A program made the translations under genes and the position numbers. The notes beneath the pieces are model-generated. The model worked only from the letters and a program-made list of their open reading frames with translations. It did not search any database and had not been told where the DNA came from. DNA of 64,000 bases from Bacillota bacterium (lineage in GTDB: Bacteria > Bacillota > Clostridia > Acetivibrionales > DTU013): NCBI GenBank assembly GCA_023412665.1, contig JAEZCA010000057.1, forward strand, positions 47,325 through 111,324. Direction: 5' to 3'. Of this stretch, positions 1 to 8,249 are shown piece after piece; the first letter of the stretch is position 1, and every line of letters starts with the position of its first letter.

Positions 1-429
1 GATTTCTTCGCGGCTGAGCTTGAGGCAATGCCGGTCATACTTGTATTGCTTTCCTTCCTTTTCATGCTCTTCCTTCAGTGCTGCCAGCCGCTCTTTGGTG
101 CAGAAGCAGTAATAAGCTCCTCCAAGCTCTACCAGCTTTTTAGCATACTCCATGTAGGAGCTTTTTCGCTCGCTTTGTATGTAGGGTCCATAGGGGCCTC
201 CGATATCCGGGCCTTCATCATGCTTAAGGCCGGCTGTTCCGAGGGTCTTGTATATAACCTCCGTCGCGCCTTCCACAAAACGGTCTTGGTCCGTGTCCTC
301 TATTCTAAGTATGAACTTTCCGCCATTTCTTTTGGCTATAAGATATTCGTACAACGCTGTCCGCAGATTCCCAATATGCATGTAGCCTGTCGGACTTGGC
401 GCAAATCTGGTCCTTATTTCTCCGGCCAT
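1..429 (-). CDS. gltX: Glutamyl-tRNA synthetase, N-terminal part (runs off the left edge)
   Basis: This gene charges tRNA-Glu with glutamate in the cytoplasm. Only the first 143 codons are in the window, and the C-terminal part lies beyond base 1. Read on the minus strand, the protein opens MAGEIRTRFAPSPTGYMHIG, which holds the class I synthetase signature with the HIGH-type motif (HIGN) at residues 18-21. It continues with the conserved RIEDTDQDR stretch of GltX. The ATG at 429 follows an AGGAGAG ribosome site with good spacing, and a near-consensus sigma-A promoter lies just upstream. Whether the organism uses it as a discriminating or non-discriminating enzyme cannot be judged from this part. 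Identity is secure from the motifs. Confidence 0.95.
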   Translation of the reverse strand, partial: MAGEIRTRFAPSPTGYMHIGNLRTALYEYLIAKRNGGKFILRIEDTDQDRFVEGATEVIYKTLGTAGLKHDEGPDIGGPYGPYIQSERKSSYMEYAKKLVELGGAYYCFCTKERLAALKEEHEKEGKQYKYDRHCLKLSREEI

Positions 430-484
430 ACCTGTCTCTCCTTCTGAAAGCAACAATTGCTTGATGTTCGCTGATTTTCTTTTG

Positions 485-513
485 ATTATATTATTTACTA
501 TAATATTAGTCAA
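485..513 (-). promoter_or_regulatory. Sigma-A promoter of gltX
   Basis: On the minus strand a TTGACT -35 box (508-513) and a TATAAT -10 box (485-490) are separated by exactly 17 bases. The start codon of gltX lies about 55 bases further on. No leader structure (for example a T-box) fits in this short distance. Confidence 0.75.
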
Positions 514-683
514 GAAACGGGGAAAATGCATTCAGTCGCAGGAATGCCTGTCCGTCCGGCCTGGTGGATGTTTGCCGGGCTGGATTTCATTATTGTATTT
601 GAGCATCGAATAGAATAATATAATATATATGCTGTAAAACGTATCCACCAGGATCGTATTTTTCCCTGAAAGGAGAGATGGAA

Positions 684-1085
684 GTGTCTGTACTTGACAA
701 CATAACTAAAAGGGTAACTGATACTGCAAAGGCTGCCGCAAAAATATCTGGCAGCGTTGTTGAGGTTACCAGGTTGAACATGAGCATCAACACGGAAGAG
801 GACAAGGTCAGAAAAATCTACACTGAGATGGGAAGACAGCTGTATGAGGATTACAACGAAGGAAAGCTGGTAAGCGAGAAGCTTCTGGAAAAATGCGTAA
901 AGATAGATGAAATCATTGCAAATGTCGATGAGATGAAGGAAAAAATACTTGAACTGAAAAACGTAAAGGCATGCCCCAACTGCGGCATGGTCCTGGCCAT
1001 CGATATGGAATACTGCTACAAATGCGGAAGAAAGCAGGAGGAGCAAGAACAGGAGCCTGAGAAGAGCCAGAATGAACAGGCTTGA
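684..1085 (+). CDS. Zinc-ribbon protein with helical N-terminus
   Basis: A 133-residue protein of unknown function. The first ~95 residues are charged and look helical (possible coiled coil). The end carries two CxxC knuckles at about residues 97-117 (CPNCG...CYKCG), a zinc ribbon, followed by an acidic Glu/Gln-rich tail. The GTG at 684 was chosen because the AGGAGAG site at 671-677 lies 8 bases before it; the ATG at 678 is too close to that site. It precedes a RACo-like gene with a 75-base gap and may be cotranscribed. A second zinc-ribbon protein lies 2 kb downstream, but the two share no other visible similarity. Confidence 0.75.
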   Translation: MSVLDNITKRVTDTAKAAAKISGSVVEVTRLNMSINTEEDKVRKIYTEMGRQLYEDYNEGKLVSEKLLEKCVKIDEIIANVDEMKEKILELKNVKACPNCGMVLAIDMEYCYKCGRKQEEQEQEPEKSQNEQA

Positions 1086-1160
1086 TACTGTGAAGCACTA
1101 AAAAGATAGGATCGCAGGCATGAAGCGCATACAGGCTGCATGTGGCGTTTGGAGGCTCGA

Positions 1161-2984
1161 ATGACATATAAGGTCGAGATACGTAAGAAGGACGGTATAC
1201 TAAGCATGGCGGCGCAGGAGGGCGACAACCTACTGCAAATCCTCAGAAACAACGGCATATCGCTTGACACCCCGTGCGGAGGGAAAGGCACCTGCGGAAA
1301 ATGCGGCGTAAAGGTCAGCGGAATCGCCGGCGACCCTTCCGGGAGCGAGAGGAAGCTTCTTGGAAGCTCGAGGCTTGAGAAGGGATACAGGCTTGCGTGC
1401 AGCTGCGCGATAACCTCCGATACAATTGTATATACAGATGATGACATAAATGAAGCTGCCATAATAACTGCCGGAGTGCAAAGGGATATCTGCATCGATC
1501 CTTTGGCAGGAAAGATATATGTCGAACTGGTCCCGCCGGATATTGAGAACCAGACTCCTGACATGGAACGACTGCTTACTGAATCAGATCTGGCAGCAGG
1601 TCACGATGTGCTGCCGCTGCTAAGACAGCTGCCAGCAGTACTGAGAGCTTCAGATTACAAAGTGACCGTGGTGGAGGCTGATGGAAAGCTGATTGCAGCA
1701 GAACCGGGAAACACAACCGGCAGCTTGTACGGCGCGGCTTTTGACATTGGCACCACCACCGTTGCATCATACTTGTATGATATGAAGAACGGCGCTCTGA
1801 AGGCTGTGGGTTCCATGCTGAATCCACAGCGGAAGTACGGCGCTGATATAATATCCAGGATCAATCACACTAAACAATCTGAAAAAAATCTGATTGAGAT
1901 GAGAGAGCTGATAACAGGCTGTATAAATGAGCTTTTAAGAAAGCTTGCTGGCGATGCCGGAATCAGCTGTGAAGAGATATATCAGGCGGTATTCAGCGGA
2001 AATACAACAATGCTGCATTTTCTAAATGGCTTTGATGCCTCCGCTCTGGCTGTATCACCATTCATACCAGTAACCTGCAGGAGCTTGCAGTTATCTGCTG
2101 CGCAGAGCGGAATAGCTATTAACAGCAATGGAATTGTGACAGACATTCCTTGCGTATCTGCGTACATTGGAGCGGATACGGTAGCTGCTGTCCTGTCAAG
2201 CGGCATGTACGAACAGGATGGAGTATCATTGCTGGTGGACATCGGAACAAACGGAGAGATCGTCCTGGGGGGCAGTGAATGGCTCATGGCCTGTTCCACG
2301 GCAGCCGGGCCCGCGTTTGAAGGAGCTGGCATACGCTGCGGGATGGGAGGTGTGACCGGCGCCATCGATTCGTTTGCGTCCGGGCCTGATTACAAATATA
2401 CTGTGATAGGAAATTCCGCTCCAAGAGGTATATGCGGCTCGGGAATAATAGATGCAGTTGCCGTGCTTCTTGATGAGGAAATCATCGATGAAACCGGAAG
2501 GCTTGCAGGAGATAACGGGGACAGCCTGCCGGCCGAAGTACGTAAACGGCTTGTCGATATTGACACAATGAAAGCCTTTATGATTGCCGCGGAAAATGAC
2601 GGCACTCCGGGAGAACCTATTGTTGTCACACAGAAGGATATAAGGGAGATCCAGAATGCAAAAGCTGCTATAGCTGCCGGTATAGATACACTGCTCCACA
2701 GTGCGGGTGTCGGATATGACCGGATAAAAAAGGTCTATCTTGCCGGAGGCTTTGGGAGCAGCATCCACATAAGCAGTGCAGCAAGGATAGGGCTTCTGCC
2801 CGGGAGTCTGGAGGACAGGGTAGTGGCCATAGGCAACGCATCAGGCTCGGGAGCGGCTGAATGTCTGTTGTCACGCAGTATGCTGAAAGCTTCGGAAGCT
2901 ATTGCAAAAAAGATCAGATATATTGAGCTGTCTGCTTCGGCATATTTTACAGAGAAATATGTGGAGAATATGTTATTTGAATGA
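1161..2984 (+). CDS. RACo-like ASKHA protein with N-terminal [2Fe-2S] domain
   Basis: A protein of about 607 residues of the corrinoid-activating (RACo) type, with DUF4445/ASKHA fold. Family members use ATP to re-reduce inactive Co(II) corrinoid proteins of methyl transfer. Residues 1-90 form a ferredoxin domain with the cluster pattern CGGKGTCGKC near residue 39 and a later LACSC. The ASKHA part starts near residue 190 (DIGTTT phosphate loop) with a second nucleotide motif DIGTNGE near 360 and GGFGSS toward the end. The ATG at 1161 was chosen because GGAGG lies 5 bases before it. No corrinoid protein or methyltransferase gene is near, so the partner is unknown; family assignment is firm, the substrate is not. 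Confidence 0.8.
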   Translation: MTYKVEIRKKDGILSMAAQEGDNLLQILRNNGISLDTPCGGKGTCGKCGVKVSGIAGDPSGSERKLLGSSRLEKGYRLACSCAITSDTIVYTDDDINEAAIITAGVQRDICIDPLAGKIYVELVPPDIENQTPDMERLLTESDLAAGHDVLPLLRQLPAVLRASDYKVTVVEADGKLIAAEPGNTTGSLYGAAFDIGTTTVASYLYDMKNGALKAVGSMLNPQRKYGADIISRINHTKQSEKNLIEMRELITGCINELLRKLAGDAGISCEEIYQAVFSGNTTMLHFLNGFDASALAVSPFIPVTCRSLQLSAAQSGIAINSNGIVTDIPCVSAYIGADTVAAVLSSGMYEQDGVSLLVDIGTNGEIVLGGSEWLMACSTAAGPAFEGAGIRCGMGGVTGAIDSFASGPDYKYTVIGNSAPRGICGSGIIDAVAVLLDEEIIDETGRLAGDNGDSLPAEVRKRLVDIDTMKAFMIAAENDGTPGEPIVVTQKDIREIQNAKAAIAAGIDTLLHSAGVGYDRIKKVYLAGGFGSSIHISSAARIGLLPGSLEDRVVAIGNASGSGAAECLLSRSMLKASEAIAKKIRYIELSASAYFTEKYVENMLFE

Positions 2985-3016
2985 GGTATAATGTGGTATA
3001 AACTCTGTTGGAATAA

Positions 3017-3046
3017 AGAGGGTTTTTGCAATAGTTGGTCGAATAA
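3017..3046 (+). promoter_or_regulatory. Possible sigma-H promoter / Spo0A box
   Basis: AGAGGGTTT, 12 bases, then GTCGAATAA resembles the sigma-H consensus (RnAGGAwww, N11-12, RnnGAATww) with one mismatch in the -35 region. The same bases hold TTGGTCGAA, one mismatch from a Spo0A box (TTTGTCGAA). It lies about 55 bases before the zinc-ribbon gene at 3100. The call is by pattern only. Confidence 0.4.
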
Positions 3047-3099
3047 TATGTTTTATGCATATAACTTCTTATTTGAGGAAGATGTGAGGAGGAAGGTTA

Positions 3100-3747
3100 T
3101 TGGATAATTATTCTCAGAAAAAATGCGGCTTCTGTGGAGAGAACATCCCGGCGGAGGCAAATCGCTGTCCATATTGCGGCAGTATACTTGAGGTAGCTGT
3201 AGATGCTCCATATGGGATGCCCGAAATGAAGCAGAGCAGCACTGACGACTTGAACGGAGCCAATGCTGCCCAAGGAATTCAGGAAAATGCTGCCGGTCAG
3301 CCGCAGGCTGGTCAAAATCCGCCTGCTACAGATGGAAACCAGTTCGCAGGCAATAATGGTCCGGCTGCACCGAATCAGGGCAATGCATACGGACACATGT
3401 ACGGACCCACGCCGCAGCAGGGTATGGGCCAAAGGCAGGAATATGGTCAAAGACCATATTATCCACGCCAGCAACAGCAGCAGCCTCCTGTTTATCGCAA
3501 TAACAGCAGCAAGCCGCCTCTGAGCAACGGGCTTAAGGTTTTCCTGACAATGCTTTTTACTTTGTTGCCGGGTATAGGACAGCTGGCAGGTATTATTACT
3601 GCTATAGTATTTATGAGCACAGAGGGGGACAATGACAGAAGGTCCTTTGGTGTTGCGATTCTTGTTGCTTCGCTTGCCATGTTCATATTGTCATGCCTGG
3701 GCTGCTTTATACTATACTCGATAGGGGAGAGTTTTCCGTTATATTGA
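3100..3747 (+). CDS. Zinc-ribbon membrane protein with Pro/Gln/Gly-rich linker
   Basis: A 215-residue protein. Residues 1-30 form a zinc ribbon with two CxxC-type knuckles (CGFCG and CPYCG). A long low-complexity linker rich in Gln, Pro, Asn, Gly and Tyr follows (about 45-140), then two hydrophobic helices (about 145-170 and 182-207) that should span the membrane. The TTG start at 3100 is set by an AGGAGG site 7 bases upstream. The layout (cytosolic zinc ribbon, disordered linker, membrane anchor) is common in Bacillota, but no specific function is known to me. It overlaps the next gene by one base (TGATG), so the two are probably translationally coupled. A sigma-H-like promoter lies upstream. 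Confidence 0.8.
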   Translation: MDNYSQKKCGFCGENIPAEANRCPYCGSILEVAVDAPYGMPEMKQSSTDDLNGANAAQGIQENAAGQPQAGQNPPATDGNQFAGNNGPAAPNQGNAYGHMYGPTPQQGMGQRQEYGQRPYYPRQQQQQPPVYRNNSSKPPLSNGLKVFLTMLFTLLPGIGQLAGIITAIVFMSTEGDNDRRSFGVAILVASLAMFILSCLGCFILYSIGESFPLY

Positions 3748-4418
3748 TGGACATCATTAAGGATTTTTTCGATCTGGCAGGTTCATTGATATGCCATCAG
3801 CTCCCCGAAAGGTCCCTTGAGTCGGGAAGCATTATTCTGCCCGTATGTGCCCGTGATACCGGGATATATGCGGGCATTTTCACAGCATTCATGTTCCTGC
3901 TGCTCCTTCGCAGAATGAAAGCGCAAAAACCGCCGGGAATTGCAGCAACAGTGGTCATGTGTATTTTGATGCTTCCAATGATGCTGGACGGAGCTCTTTC
4001 ATATGCCGGATTGATCGAAACAAACAATGCGGCCAGGATATTCACCGGTCTGCTTTTTGGTCTGCCGATACCATTTCTTCTGGTACCGGCTGCCAATTTC
4101 AGGCTGGACGGCAGAAATGAAGCTCCGGTGCTGAAAAAGCTGATAGAATTGTTACCGGTCTATTGTACGGGACTTCTGCTGTGTGCGTTGCTTTTATACG
4201 GTATGGTTCCATATATAGCGGCAGGCCTTATTTTTATATCAGGCTTTCTGTTTTTAGTATCCAGACTGGCATATACAGTGTTTGCCAGAATAGGACTAAG
4301 CAAGAAATGGAAGCTTTACTTCATGACTTTTATCTGTACTGCATCAATACTTGTAATTCTATACCTGTTATCCGCCCATGTCCTCCATCCGTTGCAGGAT
4401 ATGCTGATCAGGGGATGA
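3747..4418 (+). CDS. DUF2085 family membrane protein
   Basis: A 223-residue integral membrane protein with about six hydrophobic segments. The N-terminus carries the DUF2085 hallmark: a conserved CHQLPERS stretch, then CARDTGIYAG, close to the family pattern CARCTGIY. The first Cys of that second motif is kept and the usual second Cys is Asp. The ATG at 3747 overlaps the stop codon of the previous gene, which suggests coupling; the nearest purine-rich site (GGGGAGAG, 3724-3731) is rather far. The biochemical function of the family is not established. Confidence 0.75.
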   Translation: MDIIKDFFDLAGSLICHQLPERSLESGSIILPVCARDTGIYAGIFTAFMFLLLLRRMKAQKPPGIAATVVMCILMLPMMLDGALSYAGLIETNNAARIFTGLLFGLPIPFLLVPAANFRLDGRNEAPVLKKLIELLPVYCTGLLLCALLLYGMVPYIAAGLIFISGFLFLVSRLAYTVFARIGLSKKWKLYFMTFICTASILVILYLLSAHVLHPLQDMLIRG

Positions 4419-4491
4419 CAGGGATCAGGGGGACAGGACTGTAAAGATTAATTACCGTGATATGCTCGATGGATGCAGCGGGGTATTGAAT

Positions 4492-5094
4492 ATGGATATA
4501 AAGAAAGATTTTCGAAAAAATTTCATTGAGGGAAGAATTCAGCTAAGCCCGGCAGAAATTTGCAAAAAAAGCGCTGAGATATTCAATAGAGTCTATACCT
4601 TGACGGAATATGCAAGTGCAGCTGTGGTTCTGGCCTATATGTCCTTTGGAAACGAGGTCATGACGAGATCTTTCATAGAAAGATGCTTCAGGGACGGAAA
4701 GAGGGTGGCACTCCCGAGGGTCATGTCATTTAACGGAAAAGGCAGGTCTCTGGCAGTGTTTGAGATAAGAAGCATCAATGAGGATCTTGTGCCCGGATTC
4801 AAGGGCATACTGGAGCCTGATGCATCTGTCCTGGAGATGCTGGAGCCTGAGGCTGTTGATTTGGCGGTCGTCCCCGGTGTTGCGTTCGACAAACACTGCA
4901 ACAGGATGGGATATGGAGCCGGTTACTATGACAGGTTTCTGCCTCAGCTGAGATCCGAGTGTCTGAAGGCTGGTGTTGCTTTTGATATACAGCTTGCTGA
5001 GCAGTTACCTACGGATGAATTTGATTTCAAGCTGGATATGGTGATTACTGAGTCAAGGATATTCGGCTCAAATGCAGGCATACATAAGGAATAA
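4492..5094 (+). CDS. 5-formyltetrahydrofolate cyclo-ligase
   Basis: Converts 5-formyl-THF to 5,10-methenyl-THF using ATP, returning a storage folate to the one-carbon pool. The protein (about 200 residues) has the family features: an N-terminal KKDFRKNF-like basic helix, a DLAVVPGVAFD strand-loop, and the ATP/folate-binding signature GYGAGYYDRFL near residue 145. Starts at 4462 and 4492 are both in frame. The ATG at 4492 fits the usual protein start better, although its ribosome site (GCGGGG) is weak. The gene is a single cytosolic enzyme between membrane protein genes and shows no link to them beyond shared direction. Confidence 0.9.
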   Translation: MDIKKDFRKNFIEGRIQLSPAEICKKSAEIFNRVYTLTEYASAAVVLAYMSFGNEVMTRSFIERCFRDGKRVALPRVMSFNGKGRSLAVFEIRSINEDLVPGFKGILEPDASVLEMLEPEAVDLAVVPGVAFDKHCNRMGYGAGYYDRFLPQLRSECLKAGVAFDIQLAEQLPTDEFDFKLDMVITESRIFGSNAGIHKE

Positions 5095-5146
5095 ATTACT
5101 GACATATATGATAAAGTATTATTTAATGATTGAAAGGATTTGGAGG

Positions 5147-6085
5147 ATGAATAATAAAATTACCTTTACCGGCGCAAATAAGCTGTTTTTTGCATTTTGT
5201 GGTGTATTTCTTGTTTACCAGCTGGTGGTCGGTGCTGTTTTGGGAATGGCGGTTTATGACCATATGTACACCATTGTGCTGATCAATGAGTTTTTGATCG
5301 CAGCTTTTGTGATTGTGTACTGCCTTGTGAAGAAAATCAATATCAGAGAGACATTCAGGCTGAATAAGCTTGGAATAGTGCCTGCCCTATTGATAATTTG
5401 CACAGCTTTACCGGCTATGCTGGCGGCAACGATGCTCAACAATATCGTTATTTATTTTTTACAATTCATTGGGAATATTCCCTCGCAGAGCTTACCCGTA
5501 CCGAACAGCCTGCCCGAGCTTATTGTCGGAATAGTGATCATAGGCCTGTCGCCCGGAATATGTGAGGAGCTGATGCACAGAGGTTTTTTGCTCAAGGCTT
5601 ATGAAAAACGTGGTTCCTATAAAGCAGTGGTCATAGTTTCAATATTTTTCGGCATATTTCATTTCGACATTACAAACCTGTTCGGCCCCATTTTCCTAGG
5701 GCTGGTCATAGGGTATTATGTGGTGAGGACCAACTCCATATATGCGGGGATACTTGCTCATTTTTTAAATAATGCTTTTGCAGAGGTTATTCAATATATC
5801 ACCAGAAACAATGTCAGACCGGAGAATATTACTTTGACTGCCGAGGAGCTGATTGGGATTATAGCCTTTGGCGTACTCGGACTTATCATTACGGCAGCTC
5901 TTTTATATGCTTTCAAGCTGGTCACGGAAGGCAGGTCTGTCATCATACCGCCTATCTCCAGGACACGGCAGGATGTCAAAGCCGTGCTGTCACACTGGCC
6001 GGTTATTGCTGTGATCGTTCTTTATGTATTAATGACGCTGCTTTATATCTTTTCCATCGCTCTTTCAAAGCTAATGGGAATTTAG
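5147..6085 (+). CDS. CPBP family intramembrane metalloprotease
   Basis: A 312-residue membrane protein with about eight hydrophobic segments, of the CPBP (CAAX protease/bacteriocin-processing, 'Abi') family. The three glutamate/histidine motifs are visible: EELMHRG near residue 140, FGIFHFD near 170 and HFLNNAFAE near 205, matching EExxxR, FxxxH and HxxxN. It likely cleaves or processes a membrane substrate that cannot be named. The start is uncertain: the ATG at 5147 directly follows GGAGG with no spacer, but a GAAAGG site lies 9 bases upstream; earlier in-frame ATGs exist at 5072, 5108 and 5126. A terminator follows the gene. Confidence 0.85.
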   Translation: MNNKITFTGANKLFFAFCGVFLVYQLVVGAVLGMAVYDHMYTIVLINEFLIAAFVIVYCLVKKINIRETFRLNKLGIVPALLIICTALPAMLAATMLNNIVIYFLQFIGNIPSQSLPVPNSLPELIVGIVIIGLSPGICEELMHRGFLLKAYEKRGSYKAVVIVSIFFGIFHFDITNLFGPIFLGLVIGYYVVRTNSIYAGILAHFLNNAFAEVIQYITRNNVRPENITLTAEELIGIIAFGVLGLIITAALLYAFKLVTEGRSVIIPPISRTRQDVKAVLSHWPVIAVIVLYVLMTLLYIFSIALSKLMGI

Positions 6086-6135
6086 GCCGTCCTGGATATT
6101 TTAAGGCCTGCCAGCATTACTAAAGTCGCCTCCGG

Positions 6136-6163
6136 GGTTATATAATACTATATAACCTTTTTT
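6136..6163 (+). terminator. Terminator after the CPBP protease gene
   Basis: A 9-bp perfect stem (GGTTATATA, 4-base loop, TATATAACC) is followed by a run of T. It ends only 15 bases before the TTG start of the sigma-54 gene, just ahead of its GAGGTG ribosome site, so it may also work as an attenuator for that gene. Confidence 0.7.
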
Positions 6164-6177
6164 CGAGGTGACCGCTC

Positions 6178-7293
6178 TTGGATTATAATTTTGATTTCAG
6201 CCATGTACGTTCACAGAAGCTGCTGCTCATACCTCAACTAAAGCAAGCTATCGAAATACTTGAAATGAACTCCGGCGAACTCTTCCAATACATTGAAAAC
6301 CAGCTCGAGACCAATCCCGCACTTGAAGAAGCGCCTGATGAAGCCGCAGCGGCAGGATCGATGGCCGAGCCGTACACAGTGCGACCAAATGATTACGAGC
6401 ATGATCCCCAGGCAAACGATCGCTTATTAGAAGCACCGGAAAAGCTCCTTTCACTGAAGCAGTATCTTTTATTGCAATTTGATGCTTTGTGTCCTGACAA
6501 ATGCAGCTATGACATCGGAGAATACCTTATTGACAATACCGATGAAAATGGTTATCTAAAAGCCGATACAGCTGAAACCGCGGCATTTTTCGGCGTTTCT
6601 GAGGCTGTTGTGCTCGATGTGCTGGAGAGGCTTCAGTCATTGGATCCCCCGGGAATATGTGCAAGAGATCTGAAGGAATGTCTGCTTATTCAGCTCAAAC
6701 AGCTTGAACGGCAGGATTTCGATGCCATACTGGTAGTGGAAAAACACCTGAATGCCGTTGCCGATGATGATGCACAGTATGTGGCGGCAGCTTCGGGCCT
6801 GAGCGTCAATCGAGTCAAAGAGGCGTTCAAAAAGGTCAAGAGCCTTGAGCCTATACCCGGACGTGAGTATTGCAGCAATGAGCTGTTGAACCGTACGCTG
6901 CCGGACATAATAGTACAGGAAACAAAAGGGGAGCTTCAGGTGGTATACAATGGGGAGGCTTTTCCAAATGTCTGCATATCAGAAGCCTTTGGTGTCAAAT
7001 CATCCCTTGCCGGTGACGAGGACGGCGCGAAGATGAGGGATTTGCTCAACAGCGCGGTTTGGCTGATCAAATGCCTGGAGCAGCGGGAGGATATAATATT
7101 TGCTATTGCACAGAAAATATGCGAATGCCGCAGAGAATTCTTTAAAAAAGGACCCAAAGCGCTGAAACTCATTGATAAACGCTCATTTGCAGCCTCACTG
7201 TATCTGCATGAATCACTGCTCGATAAGGCCTTGTCCGACAAATACCTGCAGTGCAGGTGGGGCATGTATGAGCTGAAGAGCTTTTTTAAATAA
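6178..7293 (+). CDS. rpoN: Truncated sigma-54 factor (RpoN) lacking the RpoN-box domain
   Basis: A 371-residue relative of RNA polymerase sigma-54. The N-terminal activator-interaction region is clear (LLLIPQLKQAIEILEMN, about residues 14-30, then ETNPALEE). The core-binding region follows (about 95-310) with typical EYLIDNTDENGYL and DPPGICARDLKECL stretches. The chain stops right after MYELKSFFK, the point where family members begin the C-terminal domain with the RpoN box that reads the -24 element; full-length proteins run to roughly 430-490 residues. The helix-turn-helix region before the end is also unlike the usual sequence (ESTVSR-like residues are replaced). It may still bind core polymerase but should not recognise -12/-24 promoters. 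The TTG start has a GAGGTG site 7 bases upstream. A repeat cluster begins at the stop codon. Confidence 0.85.
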   Translation: MDYNFDFSHVRSQKLLLIPQLKQAIEILEMNSGELFQYIENQLETNPALEEAPDEAAAAGSMAEPYTVRPNDYEHDPQANDRLLEAPEKLLSLKQYLLLQFDALCPDKCSYDIGEYLIDNTDENGYLKADTAETAAFFGVSEAVVLDVLERLQSLDPPGICARDLKECLLIQLKQLERQDFDAILVVEKHLNAVADDDAQYVAAASGLSVNRVKEAFKKVKSLEPIPGREYCSNELLNRTLPDIIVQETKGELQVVYNGEAFPNVCISEAFGVKSSLAGDEDGAKMRDLLNSAVWLIKCLEQREDIIFAIAQKICECRREFFKKGPKALKLIDKRSFAASLYLHESLLDKALSDKYLQCRWGMYELKSFFK

Positions 7294-7300
7294 AGCCGAC

Positions 7301-7608
7301 GGACGGGTGAAAGGCCGGTACGACATTCAGGTAGCAATAAGACAGGTGGAAGGCTGGTACAGCATTCAATGACTGTAAGCGTTACAGATGCTTCGGTATC
7401 ACGCAGTTCAAATGAGGCCACAGGATCCAAAACCTGCGGCACGGATGCCGCAGGCGCTGCGTCCCGAGCCATGGACGGCGAGTGATCAGCGCCCTCATTT
7501 GATCAAGTGATGCCGACTAGCAGCTGTTCGCGAAGCAGTCTGAATGTCGTACCAGCCTTCCACCTGTTAAGCAGCAACTTAATGCTGTACCTCCTTCCGC
7601 CTGTCCCG
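7301..7608. repeat. Cluster of four ~30-bp repeats in inverted arrangement
   Basis: A ~30-bp unit with core GGTGGAAGGCTGGTAC, then about 10 bases ending in ATTCA, occurs twice forward (from about 7304 and 7341) and twice inverted (about 7538-7569 and 7577-7606). The arms face each other around a ~165-bp centre that holds shorter inverted pieces (TTCAAATGAGG near 7408 against CCTCATTTGATC near 7494). No open reading frame crosses it. The right inner arm plus adjoining centre (7491-7568) recurs at 46698-46775. The structure begins right at the truncated end of rpoN and fills the 320-base gap to the next gene. Confidence 0.65.
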
Positions 7609-7613
7609 CCAGT

Positions 7614-7925
7614 TTAGAACGGCCAGACAGGTTTTTCAGGTTGGCCGTGATCGGCCTTTAAATAGCCCAGGATGCCTCTGGTGCCAAAGTGCTCCTTCTC
7701 GATTTCCTGGATCCTCTCTATGGTGTAGTGGTTCATCTCGCCCACTTTTTTAACCTCTTGCGCATATTCCCGAAGAGCATCCATTTCCTTTGGCGACAAT
7801 GCAGTCTGGCAATCATCTGAATTCAGGATCCTGTTCAATTCCGAGGCGTATTCATAACCATCGTCCACATCATCAAATGCTGTTTTCAAAAATGATGAAA
7901 GCTTGTTTGGAATCTCTCTGGACAT
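7614..7925 (-). CDS. Unknown small acidic/charged protein
   Basis: A 103-residue protein with no family I recognise. It is soluble and rich in Glu, Asp and Lys, with likely helical stretches (for example LSPKEMDALREYAQEVKK near residues 61-78) and no cysteine cluster, signal peptide or membrane segment. The ATG at 7925 is supported by a GGAGG site 8 bases upstream and by a promoter-like pair further up. It points toward the repeat cluster and lies back to back with the recombinase gene, so it may be cargo of that accessory patch. Confidence 0.65.
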   Translation of the reverse strand: MSREIPNKLSSFLKTAFDDVDDGYEYASELNRILNSDDCQTALSPKEMDALREYAQEVKKVGEMNHYTIERIQEIEKEHFGTRGILGYLKADHGQPEKPVWPF

Positions 7926-7954
7926 ATTACAGACCTCCTTTCCAGAATAGTTAT

Positions 7955-7984
7955 ATTATACAACTTTCAGATACAGAGAAACAA
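7955..7984 (-). promoter_or_regulatory. Probable promoter of the unknown gene at 7614-7925
   Basis: On the minus strand TTGTTT (7979-7984) and TATAAT (7955-7960) are spaced by 18 bases. The -10 is perfect and the -35 keeps TTG. The start codon lies about 30 bases downstream. Confidence 0.5.
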
Positions 7985-8063
7985 ATATATTGTTTCTAAT
8001 GGACAAATACCATGAAATATATATATACCATATATCAGATGCGCTGCTGGGGGGTCTGTTCCC

Positions 8064-8249
8064 GTGAAGGGAAGAAGGAAACAGGAAAGAAAGATCGTGA
8101 TCAATCATACCTGCACAGAGGAGGCCGGTGATATCAGGCTGAAGCTGCTAAAGCTTGCAGCCCGCGGCACGAAGGAGTGGGCATCATATTATGAGGAGCG
8201 GGAAGCTGAACAGTATAGGGATCTATGTAAGGATAAGCAGAGACGATAA
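8064..8249 (+). CDS. Small basic/charged protein upstream of the recombinase
   Basis: A possible 61-residue protein, strongly charged (Lys/Arg/Glu) and without recognised domains. It starts at a GTG with a G-rich stretch upstream and overlaps the recombinase reading frame by about 60 bases in a different frame, which would couple their translation. Its charge pattern looks like coding rather than chance, but a non-coding leader cannot be excluded. Confidence 0.4.
   Translation: MKGRRKQERKIVINHTCTEEAGDIRLKLLKLAARGTKEWASYYEEREAEQYRDLCKDKQRR

Noticed and set aside
28..447. Open frame on the plus strand with a signal-peptide-like start
   Set aside because: It is the antisense of gltX, whose motifs and promoter are clear on the minus strand.
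593..624. Sigma-A promoter for the zinc-ribbon gene at 684
   Set aside because: TATAAT is present at 619-624, but the possible -35 boxes give spacers of 14 or 20 bases.
510..1046. Minus-strand frame of 178 codons
   Set aside because: It overlaps the zinc-ribbon gene antisense; the CxxC knuckles and ribosome site support the plus strand.
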